From Oscillospiraceae bacterium (lineage in GTDB: Bacteria > Bacillota > Clostridia > Oscillospirales > SIG627): 34,752 nucleotides of DNA. Shown here piece by piece: positions 17,208 to 23,837 of this stretch. The notes beneath the pieces are model-generated. The model was not told the DNA's origin, made no database searches, and was given only the letters and a program-made list of their open reading frames with translations. The translations under genes and the position numbers were made by a program. The DNA is taken from assembly GCA_015063605.1 (NCBI GenBank), contig SVTV01000032.1, positions 1 through 34,752 of the forward strand, given 5' to 3'. Numbering within the stretch: position 1 is the stretch's first letter; each line of letters begins with the position of its first letter.

Positions 17208-18344
17208 ATGAATAAAGCGGGAAGATACGTGTCAAATCTTTCGGGTGAAATGGAATATAAGTCATTTCTGCCATCAGCGCTTCCACCGCAGATAGAAACA
17301 GACGATGAGATGGTTGCTTTGCTTGTAGAAGCAAATAAGCAGCTTTATGCTCTTGAAAGTATATCCGGTCATATTCCCAGTATTAAGCTTTTTACATCTA
17401 TGTATGTAAGGAAGGAAGCATTGATGTCTTCACAAATAGAGGGTACCCAGGCAACTCTTGAAGATGTTCTCGACCCTACTATAGATAAAAATGCAAATCA
17501 AGATTTATCCGATGTAGTAAACTATATCAAGGCAACCGAATTTGCATTGGAAAGAATGGAGACACTTCCTCTTTGTAACAGACTTATAAGAGAAACTCAT
17601 GGCGTTCTCATGGAAAATGTGAGGGGACAGGAAAAGTCACCGGGAGAATTCAGAATATCGCAGAATTGGATAGGCGGCAAAGGCAGTACTTTAAAGAATG
17701 CAAGGTACATTCCTCCTAATCCCGAGGATATGGAAGAATGCATGTCTGAGCTTGAAAAATATATAAACAGTGATGATACTCTCGATGCTCTTATTCAAGC
17801 GGCACTTATACATTATCAGTTCGAATCTATTCACCCTTTCCTTGATGGTAACGGACGTGTCGGACGTCTTATGATAACGCTTTTTTTAATGGAGAAAAAA
17901 GTTCTTTCTTCACCGGCATTATATATTTCATATTTCTTAAAGAGCAATAGAATAGAGTATTACGACAGAATGACAGAAGTAAGAAGCAAGGGGAATTACG
18001 AACAATGGATAAAGTTCTTTCTTCGTGCTGTTGCGGAATCTGCTGAGGATGCCATTATTACCGTAAATAAATTGTATGATCTTCACGAGAAAAATTACAA
18101 AAAGCTGCAATCACTTGGAAGAGCAAAAGCAAATGCAATAAAGCTCTTTGAATATGTTGAACAAAATCCTATTATTGAAACGCAAAAAACGGCTGCTTCG
18201 CTGGAGCTCAGCTATAACACGGCTGCGGCAGCAATAAAGAATCTTTGTGCTATCGGCATTCTTGAAAAAAGCAAAGAGGAAGCAAGGAATAAGACGTTTT
18301 CTTACGGTGAGTATTTGAATATTCTCAAAAAGGGAACGGAATAA
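17208..18344 (+). CDS. Fic-domain protein (AMPylator) with N-terminal inhibitory motif and C-terminal winged helix
   Basis: The start is the ATG at 17208 with GGAGGT seven bases upstream, giving 378 aa. An upstream in-frame TTG overlaps the Shine-Dalgarno and is rejected. The N-terminal region (DUF4172-like) carries the inhibitory helix SSQIEGTQATLED (about residues 70-82), whose glutamate blocks ATP gamma-phosphate in class II Fic proteins. The catalytic motif HPFLDGNGRVGR is complete (about 209-220), so AMP transfer to a protein hydroxyl is likely once inhibition is released. The last 70 or so residues read as a helix-turn-helix/winged helix (TQKTAASLELSYNTAAAAIKNL, then GILEKS). Its own promoter holds a palindrome, suggesting autoregulation. 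It is flanked by 85-bp direct repeats. The target is unknown. Confidence 0.93.
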   Translation: MNKAGRYVSNLSGEMEYKSFLPSALPPQIETDDEMVALLVEANKQLYALESISGHIPSIKLFTSMYVRKEALMSSQIEGTQATLEDVLDPTIDKNANQDLSDVVNYIKATEFALERMETLPLCNRLIRETHGVLMENVRGQEKSPGEFRISQNWIGGKGSTLKNARYIPPNPEDMEECMSELEKYINSDDTLDALIQAALIHYQFESIHPFLDGNGRVGRLMITLFLMEKKVLSSPALYISYFLKSNRIEYYDRMTEVRSKGNYEQWIKFFLRAVAESAEDAIITVNKLYDLHEKNYKKLQSLGRAKANAIKLFEYVEQNPIIETQKTAASLELSYNTAAAAIKNLCAIGILEKSKEEARNKTFSYGEYLNILKKGTE

Positions 18345-18385
18345 ACATTTGCCTCTCAAATTTGAAATAAAATATAAAAATGAAG

Positions 18386-18470
18386 CACCTTATTTCAAGA
18401 TAAAGGCTTAACTTGAAATAAGGTGTTGGTTTTTAGTGTGTGTATTTCAATTTAACTTGACAAATTGAAA
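18386..18470. repeat. 85-bp direct repeat, downstream copy (bidirectional terminator)
   Basis: It differs from 17075-17159 at only three positions. The terminator stem is better here: CACCTTATTTCAAG (18386-18399) pairs perfectly over 14 bp with CTTGAAATAAGGTG (18412-18425), then TTGGTTTTT. A T-rich stretch also follows on the minus strand, so it can end both fic and the converging kinase gene. TATTTCAATTT and TTGACA are kept, but the right half-site stops at AAATTGAAA and no good -10 follows. The repeat ends two bases before the stop codon of the minus-strand gene. Confidence 0.85.
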
Positions 18471-18472
18471 AA

Positions 18473-19027
18473 TTATCCTTTTATAAATCCTCTTACCTTC
18501 TCGTAAAGCTCCTCCAATGTTCCGTTATTGGAAAGAGTCACATCGGCAAAGGCGATGGGACCGCCCTTTTCGATGTTTTCTATTTCCGAAAGATCGCGGG
18601 AGCGTGCCTGCTCCTTTGTCAGGGGGCGAATGGGACGCTTTGCCAATCTTTCGTATCTTAATTCTTTGTCAACGGTGACGCACAGAAGTGTGAGCTCGGG
18701 AAATTCTTCCTTCAATATTTTATATTCGCTCCACGAATAGAGACCGTCCAATACTACGTTGCCTTTTTCGGAAAGATCGCGGATCTTATCCACCAGGAGG
18801 ATGGCGAAGGCGGCGGGACCGTATGTCTTGCGAAGCTCCTCACGAACGGATCTTTCGTTCTGCTCGTTTTTCTCAAGGCCTCTTTTTTCGAGAACGTCCA
18901 TGGTAACGCCTCCGAAGTAGACCTTTTCATAGCCTTCCTCAAGGAATACCTTTGTGACCTCGCTTTTTCCTGCACCGCACATTCCCACAACGGCAGTTAT
19001 TCTGCCTTTATTCAAAGCGCACTTCAT
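18473..19027 (-). CDS. P-loop nucleotide kinase, dephospho-CoA kinase-like
   Basis: A 184-aa AAA_17/adenylate-kinase-like protein. Walker A is VVGMCGAGKSEV (about 14-25), and VVLDGLYSWSEY is the substrate and Walker-B-like strand. The lid segment is RLAKRPIRPLTKEQARSRD, and a C-terminal ADVTLSNNGTLEEL resembles the NNG(T/S) motif of dephospho-CoA kinase-like enzymes. It is shorter than CoaE (about 200 aa) and has a different core, so coaE is not assigned. The start overlaps the flavoredoxin stop by four bases (ATGA), indicating coupling. Its stop directly abuts the downstream 85-bp repeat, so the repeat cassette inserted immediately beyond the gene. Confidence 0.8.
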   Translation of the reverse strand: MKCALNKGRITAVVGMCGAGKSEVTKVFLEEGYEKVYFGGVTMDVLEKRGLEKNEQNERSVREELRKTYGPAAFAILLVDKIRDLSEKGNVVLDGLYSWSEYKILKEEFPELTLLCVTVDKELRYERLAKRPIRPLTKEQARSRDLSEIENIEKGGPIAFADVTLSNNGTLEELYEKVRGFIKG

Positions 19028-19536
19028 GACTCTTTTTTATATGCTTCGATTATTTCACATATATAAGTTCTGTGAAAATCGGAAGCGGGATAATATCTCG
19101 GTATGGGTGAATCGTCAATAAATTTGGCGGGATCAAGATCGGAGGCGTAAAGCTTTTTACCCACGAAAACGTATTCAGCTTCTTCAAAATAGACCTTTTT
19201 GCCGTCTACCACGGGAGTGAGTCCGCAGTTTGCCAATTTATCAGTGTTTCGTCCGCTTTCCTTACCCATGTAGGAAAGCTCTTTTTTGTATTCACCGCCG
19301 AAAACGGACAATGTGATGATATCGCTTTTTTCCGTAAGCTCATATGTATATCTCTGGGGTCTTATATGGCAGTAGAATACATTTTTTGCCCACATTACGC
19401 CAACGGCGCCCCAGCTTGCCGTCATGGCATTGGCGTGCTCGCCGTCAGATGCGCCGATAAGCATCCAATTTGATCCTATTGATTCAAAGGGTGAAAATTT
19501 AAGCTCGGAAGGCTCCGTTTTGACAAATCCTTTCAT
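19024..19536 (-). CDS. Flavin reductase/flavoredoxin-like FMN-binding protein
   Basis: A 170-aa single-domain FMN-binding split-barrel protein. Typical flavin reductase-like segments are ANAMTASWGAVGVMW (phosphate and isoalloxazine contacts), VFYCHIRPQRYTYELTEKS and ITLSVFGGEYKKEL. Members carry FMN and transfer electrons or reduce flavin; the partner is not visible. The ATG has AAAGAGGTG nine bases upstream. It is coupled to the kinase gene by a 4-base overlap. The 134-bp repeat begins 41 bases upstream of its start, so promoter elements may be altered by the cassette insertion. I see TATACT near 19560-19565 on the minus strand but no good -35. Confidence 0.88.
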   Translation of the reverse strand: MKGFVKTEPSELKFSPFESIGSNWMLIGASDGEHANAMTASWGAVGVMWAKNVFYCHIRPQRYTYELTEKSDIITLSVFGGEYKKELSYMGKESGRNTDKLANCGLTPVVDGKKVYFEEAEYVFVGKKLYASDLDPAKFIDDSPIPRYYPASDFHRTYICEIIEAYKKES

Positions 19537-19577
19537 TGGGTAAGCACCTCTTTCAAATAATAATAGTATATATTATG

Positions 19578-19711
19578 CACTCGTTTTCGATATGATATAA
19601 ATCTCGCGCCGCCGAAGGCAAGCATATCGAGTGACTTGTCACATATCGAGCTTTTTAAAGCATATCGAAAATCTCATAAGAGATTTATATCGCGGCGCAA
19701 GCTTCGCTTGC
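19578..19711. repeat. 134-bp direct repeat, left copy
   Basis: Identical to 20161-20294 at 133 of 134 positions (the difference is T at 19704, G at 20287). It is rich in self-complementary segments: TTTTCGATATG with CATATCGAAAA, GATATAAATCT with AGATTTATATC, GTGACTTGTCAC, GCTTTTTAAAGC and AAATCTCATAAGAGATTT. CATATCGAG occurs twice. It lies downstream of the four-helix-bundle gene (minus strand) and upstream of the flavoredoxin gene. Confidence 0.9.
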
Positions 19712-19721
19712 ACAATATCCC

Positions 19722-20081
19722 TTAACTTAGATTGGCATTTTTCTTAACAGTTGTTATGGATGAGATGAGTTTTCTTCTTATCGTACCGCACTTATTCAAT
19801 AAAACTTTATATGTAGGCTCGTCGATTTTGTTTTTTCTGTAAATTAATTCCAACCAATATTCTGTTTCCGAACTTTCCTTTAAAGCTATTTCAAGCTTGC
19901 TGATAAAATCAGCTTTGCTTTGAGCGTATCTTGCTTCGTGTACATTTGCGCCGATAGAAGAGGAACATCTTATTAACTGATTTATATATGAAGAACATCC
20001 TTTTATATTATCACATATATCAGATACAAGAATTGCGAACTCTATTGTTTCATCTCTCAATAGCTTTTTATTCTGCTCCAT
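19722..20081 (-). CDS. Four-helix-bundle protein (S23/intervening-sequence protein family)
   Basis: A 119-aa all-helical protein. The pattern IEFAILVSDICDNI, INQLIRCSSSIGANVHEARYAQSKADFISKLEIALKE (given here as family landmarks QLIRCSSSIGANVHEA and DFISKLEIALKE), then SSETEYWLELI and LLNKCGTIRRKLISS matches the bacterial four-helix-bundle family. That family is first known from ORFs inside 23S rRNA intervening sequences and is related to Avd of diversity-generating retroelements. It probably binds nucleic acid as an oligomer (family knowledge). AAGGAGAT precedes the ATG. It is the only gene between two near-identical 134-bp structured repeats, and no reverse transcriptase or rRNA is nearby. 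The cassette looks like a free-standing mobile unit. Confidence 0.88.
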   Translation of the reverse strand: MEQNKKLLRDETIEFAILVSDICDNIKGCSSYINQLIRCSSSIGANVHEARYAQSKADFISKLEIALKESSETEYWLELIYRKNKIDEPTYKVLLNKCGTIRRKLISSITTVKKNANLS

Positions 20082-20160
20082 AATTCAGATCTCCTTGTCG
20101 ATATGCACGCTTCGCGTGCGAGATATATTTTGTTGCGCAAAATTCGATATAAACTCGTTT

Positions 20161-20294
20161 CACTCGTTTTCGATATGATATAAATCTCGCGCCGCCGAAG
20201 GCAAGCATATCGAGTGACTTGTCACATATCGAGCTTTTTAAAGCATATCGAAAATCTCATAAGAGATTTATATCGCGGCGCAAGCTGCGCTTGC
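20161..20294. repeat. 134-bp direct repeat, right copy (overlaps the SGNH gene end)
   Basis: The second copy of the 19578-19711 repeat, 583 bp away. Its last 27 bases (20268-20294) encode the final residues and the TAA stop of the SGNH hydrolase. Upstream of it, 20095-20160 holds extra CGATAT-containing sequence (a CGCTTCGCG hairpin and CGATATAAAC) that resembles degenerate repeat material. Confidence 0.9.
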
Positions 20295-20993
20295 GCTTTG
20301 CTCCGCCGCAGATCTTTCTTCATCGGTGACAGGTTCATCGAAAGCGTCGAAATTACCGCAAGTAACTTCCTTGCCGAAAAGAGTTTTCATCCACGTAAGA
20401 GAAAGAGCATATCTTCCGAAGCCGTATTTTGCATGGAATGTATCTCTGTGTACCTTGAAGCCTTTGTCTTGGAGAAGGTCAAATGCATATCCGGAGGGGA
20501 TGAGGATATCGGCGCCTACCGCCTTGAAAGCCGTATTATACGCTTCCTTTATCCCCGCAAACATATCGGAATGATCCTTCTTTCCCACAGACTCCATCTT
20601 CTGACTGCCGTCCTCGTAGCTCCATGTCTGATGGATCGCAATTTTTGCCTTGGGACATACCTTGCGAATATGATCTGCAAGAATGTGTATATACGGCTCA
20701 TATGTCGTAAAGTCGAAGGAGAAATTGGACGCCTGCTGAAGTGTTACAACGTCCCAATCCTCGAGAAGGAGTGCTTCATCAATGGAGATGAAGCTTCCCG
20801 TGGCTTCGCCGTGTATTTCGAGACTGTATTCCCGGTCGTTGTTCGCAAGATGTCTTGCATGTCTTTCAAGAGAGCAACCGCCGATATAAAGATTTACATT
20901 GTGTATCTCTTTTCCCGCCAAGGTGCAGACTTTGTGGAGATATCGATGGGCATCCTGAGAAAAGCTGTTTCCGATAGAGAGAATTTTAAGCAT
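20268..20993 (-). CDS. SGNH/GDSL hydrolase (DUF4886-like), C-terminus recoded by repeat
   Basis: A 241-aa SGNH-fold hydrolase. Block I is ILSIGNSFSQDA (catalytic Ser in GNSFS, about residue 9), block II has the Gly in YIGGCSLERH, block III-like is TLQQASNFS, and block V is RDTFHAKYG (D and H, about 183-187). The arrangement matches DUF4886-type esterases. There is no signal peptide, so cytoplasmic. The last nine or so residues (SASAACAAI) are encoded by the 134-bp repeat, so the native C-terminus has probably been replaced; the catalytic core is intact. Last gene of the pyridoxamine kinase operon. The ATG has GGAAAC as a weak Shine-Dalgarno. Confidence 0.85.
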   Translation of the reverse strand: MLKILSIGNSFSQDAHRYLHKVCTLAGKEIHNVNLYIGGCSLERHARHLANNDREYSLEIHGEATGSFISIDEALLLEDWDVVTLQQASNFSFDFTTYEPYIHILADHIRKVCPKAKIAIHQTWSYEDGSQKMESVGKKDHSDMFAGIKEAYNTAFKAVGADILIPSGYAFDLLQDKGFKVHRDTFHAKYGFGRYALSLTWMKTLFGKEVTCGNFDAFDEPVTDEERSAAEQSASAACAAI

Positions 20994-21028
20994 TCCGTCA
21001 ATGTTTCCTTTCGGTGGGGTTTGTTTAA

Positions 21029-21334
21029 TTATTTTGTTTCCGATTCTCTTTTTTTGTCGAGATTCTTGTTTCTTATGTAGAGACAGAAGTCGGTAAAGAC
21101 CATAATAAAATTAAGGAAATAGAAGAAAAGTACATACCACTTATCGGCAAAGTTTGCCATATAAGCTTCGTTTACGAACTTGGATGCGATTCCTGCCACA
21201 TATCCTATGAGGATAAATATAAGGAACATAACGCTTTTTCCCTTGGCGGTCCTTGCCTTATAGGATTTCATTACGTTCATGGGCCATGACATACCGAAGC
21301 ATACTATCATGATTATTTCTAAGAGTTCAGCCAT
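21029..21334 (-). CDS. Small PQ-loop/SemiSWEET-like membrane protein
   Basis: The start is the ATG at 21334, with AAAGGA six bases upstream, rather than an in-frame TTG that is part of the Shine-Dalgarno. It gives 101 aa with three hydrophobic helices: about 3-19 (LLEIIMIVCFGMSWPMNVM), 32-50 (MFLIFILIGYVAGIASKF) and 66-88 (WYVLFFYFLNFIMVFTDFCLYI), plus a charged tail. The SWPxxxxKSxxxxTxxGxS pattern in and after helix 1 resembles the PQ-loop of SemiSWEETs, three-helix half-transporters that dimerise to move sugars. The assignment is tentative. Neighbours are pyridoxamine kinase (23-base gap) and SGNH hydrolase (35-base gap). Confidence 0.78.
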   Translation of the reverse strand: MAELLEIIMIVCFGMSWPMNVMKSYKARTAKGKSVMFLIFILIGYVAGIASKFVNEAYMANFADKWYVLFFYFLNFIMVFTDFCLYIRNKNLDKKRESETK

Positions 21335-21357
21335 TTTTATTCCTTTCAAAAATAGAA

Positions 21358-22236
21358 TTACAGAAGCTTGTAAAGAAGTGATTCAAGTAATACGCCTTCC
21401 CTTACGGGATAATCGAATCGGCGTGAATATTCAATTACATCATGGACGAAGGAGCAAGCCTTTTCGCAGGACTGCTCGAGAGAGCGGTCTCTCAGAAGCT
21501 CGCCCAAAAGTACTGATGCGAATATATCGCCCGTTCCCGGATAGCTCTTCGGCACTCGTTCGTTTTCCATTATTACGGGCTCACCCCGTTTTTTATCATA
21601 GCACACGGTAGCTACCGAATTTGTGCTGTTTATTCCCGTGACGGTAATCATATCGGGACCGAATTCACCCAAACGCTTTGCGATATCGAAAAGCTTATCC
21701 TTTTCCGAAAGAGAATAGTCACGGCAGGGGATATCGAGAAGAAATGACGCTTCCGTTATGTTGGGGGTGATCACGGTAGCCATCTTTACAAGAGCTTTCA
21801 TTCCGTTTTGCATTTCTTCGGTATATGTGGAATAGAGAGAGCCGTCATCACCCATTACGGGGTCAACAAGAATGGTTTTGGGGTATCCGAATCCCTTTAT
21901 CATATCCTCTACAAGCTCTATCTGACGGAAGCTTCCGAGGAAACCGCTGTAAAATGCATCGAATTTTACATCAAGCTCTATCCAATGCTTGTAGTAATCC
22001 TCTATATGCTCCGTGAAGTCAAGGAAGGTGAAGCCCGTAAATCCGCCCGTGTGGGTGGACAGTACCGCCGTGGGTATGGCGCAGGGCTGTACTCCCATAC
22101 ATGCAAGGGTAGGGAGGATGACGGAAAAGGAGCATCTTCCGAATCCCGCAAGATCGTGTACGCAGGCAGCCTTCGGAGGCATTCTTGATTCTTTGATATT
22201 TGTTTGTTCTTTATTTTGGATATCGTTATTGTTCAT
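21358..22236 (-). CDS. Pyridoxamine/pyridoxine kinase (PdxK/PdxY-type)
   Basis: The start is taken at the ATG at 22236, giving 292 aa; the frame extends 23 residues further without a better start. A ribokinase-fold kinase of the pyridoxal kinase branch. Landmarks are CVHDLAGFGRCS (substrate loop), PTAVLSTHTGG, FDAFYSGFLGS, ILVDPVMGDDGSLY, ITPNITEA and the C-terminal anion hole with catalytic Asp SYPGTGDIFASVLLGELL (about residue 238). It phosphorylates the 5'-hydroxyl of B6 vitamers for PLP salvage. A pyridoxamine kinase label is common for this Clostridia branch. First gene of a three-gene operon. No clear promoter is seen in the repeat-rich region above it. Confidence 0.9.
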   Translation of the reverse strand: MNNNDIQNKEQTNIKESRMPPKAACVHDLAGFGRCSFSVILPTLACMGVQPCAIPTAVLSTHTGGFTGFTFLDFTEHIEDYYKHWIELDVKFDAFYSGFLGSFRQIELVEDMIKGFGYPKTILVDPVMGDDGSLYSTYTEEMQNGMKALVKMATVITPNITEASFLLDIPCRDYSLSEKDKLFDIAKRLGEFGPDMITVTGINSTNSVATVCYDKKRGEPVIMENERVPKSYPGTGDIFASVLLGELLRDRSLEQSCEKACSFVHDVIEYSRRFDYPVREGVLLESLLYKLL

Positions 22237-22537
22237 TTTGAAAAAGTGTTCCTTCCGTCTCTTCCGAAGAGAAGGGAATTGGGGTGAAATGTTGGCACAA
22301 ACCAAAGGGTCCCCTTGCAGGGACGATTCGTGAAGTGCCCCTACCGGGAATTGTTCTTTACGTTAACATATTGAGCCTCTCCCTATGGGAGGAGTAGGTA
22401 GAAACGCAAAGCATTTCTACGGAGAGGGCAGAGACAAATTGGGGCTTCATCCCCTGCTTTCAGCCCTCTCTGCAGTAAGGGCGAAGCCCTTCTGCCTATC
22501 TCCCCCGTGGGGAGATCTGAGTTGTTTTGAGAAAAGG
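22237..22537. repeat. Gene-free stretch with clustered palindromic repeats (second repeat family)
   Basis: No gene is visible. 22306-22356 resembles the right end of an MITE-like element (CAAACCAAAGGGTCCCC, then GGGAATTGTTC). 22373-22517 is a cluster of hairpins: GCCTCTCC with GGAGAGGGC, GTAGAAA with TTTCTAC, GGGCGAAGCCC and ATCTCCCCCGTGGGGAGAT. It is bounded on the right by element B. Probably decayed or different palindromic repeats; no ORF is supported. Confidence 0.6.
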
Positions 22538-22752
22538 ACAATTCCTCCGTCTCGCTAACGCGAGCCACCTCCTTTTACACAAAGGAGGCATATAAGCGCT
22601 AACTTCAAGTAAAATTTGGTAACTTGTAATCATATCTGACTTAAAGCAAACGTGATTCAATAAAAATCCGCACAAACCAAAGGCTCCTTTATGTGTAAGG
22701 CAGTTGCAAGCATCTGCGGAGCTGTCAGCCGTATGGCTGACTGAGGAATTGT
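22538..22752. repeat. MITE-like element B
   Basis: A 215-bp element with terminal inverted repeats ACAATTCCTCCGTC and GACTGAGGAATTGT, closely matching element A in order and sequence: CTCGCTAACGCGAG hairpin, CCTCCTTTTACACAAAGGAGG hairpin, an AT-rich centre, CAAACCAAAGGCTCCTTTA, AAGCATCTGCGGAGCTGTCA and AGCCGTATGGCT. Right beside it starts the 125-bp tandem repeat. Confidence 0.75.
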
Positions 22753-22754
22753 TC

Positions 22755-23055
22755 TTTTGCGTAAGCAAAATTGCTGTCCCTCCGACAGCAAAGTGCAAAC
22801 CCCTGAATTTATCATTAAATTTTTGGTTTAATGATAACGAGAAAGGGTTGGGGGAATTGCCGAACGAAAGTTTGTACGTTTTTGCGTAAGCAAAATTGCT
22901 GTCCCTCCGACAGCAAAGTGCAAACCCTTGAATTTATCATTAAATTTTTGGTTTAATGATAACGAGAAAGGGTTGGGGGAATTGCCGAACGAAAGTTTGT
23001 ACGTTTTTGCGTAAGCAAAATTGCTGTCCCTCCGACAGCAAAGTACAAACTTTTG
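22755..23055. repeat. 125-bp tandem repeat, about 2.4 copies
   Basis: Units begin at 22755, 22880 and 23005 with TTTTGCGTAAGCAAAA. Units 1 and 2 differ by about one base. Each contains TTGCTGTC..GACAGCAA, CAAACCC.., TTATCATTAAA with TTTAATGATAA, and an end AAAGTTTGTACG that is complementary to the GTGCAAAC/GTACAAACTTT segment earlier in the unit. Unit 3 is shortened and runs into the terminator of the SDR gene. No ORF is supported. Confidence 0.88.
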
Positions 23056-23094
23056 AATATATCATTAAAAATGTCTCATTTTTAATGATATATT
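23056..23094 (-). terminator. Terminator hairpin overlapping the SDR stop codon
   Basis: A perfect 18-bp stem (23056-23073 with 23077-23094) and a 3-nt loop. The stop codon of the SDR gene lies within the right arm. An A/T-rich stretch follows on the minus strand (CAAAAGTTTG), a weak U-tract. Confidence 0.68.
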
Positions 23095-23837
23095 CCTCCG
23101 TCAGCACATATTACCTCGCCCGTGATATATGATGAATCGTCCGAGGCAAGAAAATATATCGCTTTTGCTATTTCTTCCGGAGAACCGTACCTGCCCATGG
23201 GAACGGATTCTTCAAGCTCACGCTTTTCTTCGGGTGAAAAATGAGAGTTCATTCTTGTGTCGATCACTCCCGGTGCTATGCAGTTGACTCTGATACCCGA
23301 TAGTGCCGTCTCTCTTGCCAATGATTTTGTCAATGCCACAAGAGCCGCCTTTGATGCGGAATAAGCCGCCTCGCAGGAAGCACCGCCTACGCCCCAAATA
23401 GACGATACGTTTACAATCGAGCCCTTTTGCCGGCGTATCATGTGGGGGAGCAATGACTTTATCATTATAAATGCGCTTGTTGTGTTTACGTTAAAAACAC
23501 GGTTCCAGTCATCGAGAGTCATTTCCTGAAGAAGAGCGAAATGGGAGATACCCGCATTGTTTATGAGAACATCCGCACCGCCCGTTTCATCTGCTATTTT
23601 TACAGCGGTTTTTTCCGCATTGACGGGATCGGAAAAATCTATTTTGTATATTTTACATTCTGTAAGTCTACCTAACTCTTCGGCAATGACTTTTGCCTTG
23701 TCCTCACCATTGTTATAGGTAAGTGCAAGGCGGTATCCTTTTTCGGCAAAGAGACGGGCGCAGGCTTCGCCTATTCCGGCTGAGGCACCTGTTATCACCG
23801 CAAGCTGTTTTCTTGCGTTTACGTTATTTTCTGTCAT
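23082..23837 (-). CDS. Short-chain dehydrogenase/reductase (FabG-like)
   Basis: The start is the ATG at 23837, giving 251 aa. Classical SDR features: cofactor loop TGASAGIGEA (about 13-22), NNAGIS, NVSSIWG (catalytic Ser), YSASKAA (Tyr and Lys) and IAPGVIDTRM, ending CADGGIYH. TYNNG after the second strand suggests NADP(H) preference (inference). The family includes 3-oxoacyl-ACP reductase; no other fatty acid gene is nearby, so fabG is not assigned. The start overlaps the fumarase beta-like gene by 14 bases (coupled). Last gene of the proS operon. Confidence 0.9.
   Translation of the reverse strand: MTENNVNARKQLAVITGASAGIGEACARLFAEKGYRLALTYNNGEDKAKVIAEELGRLTECKIYKIDFSDPVNAEKTAVKIADETGGADVLINNAGISHFALLQEMTLDDWNRVFNVNTTSAFIMIKSLLPHMIRRQKGSIVNVSSIWGVGGASCEAAYSASKAALVALTKSLARETALSGIRVNCIAPGVIDTRMNSHFSPEEKRELEESVPMGRYGSPEEIAKAIYFLASDDSSYITGEVICADGGIYH

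Noticed and set aside
19578..20294. Diversity-generating retroelement, because of the Avd-like four-helix bundle
   Set aside because: No reverse transcriptase, no template/variable repeat pair with adenine-specific changes. The two repeats are nearly identical and differ at one non-adenine site.
22496..22798. Minus-strand ORF of 100 aa in the repeat region
   Set aside because: Composed almost entirely of element B and tandem repeat sequence. Similar frames appear wherever the element occurs.
22755..23055. CRISPR-like array
   Set aside because: The period is 125 bp with no unique spacers; whole units are repeated. No cas genes.
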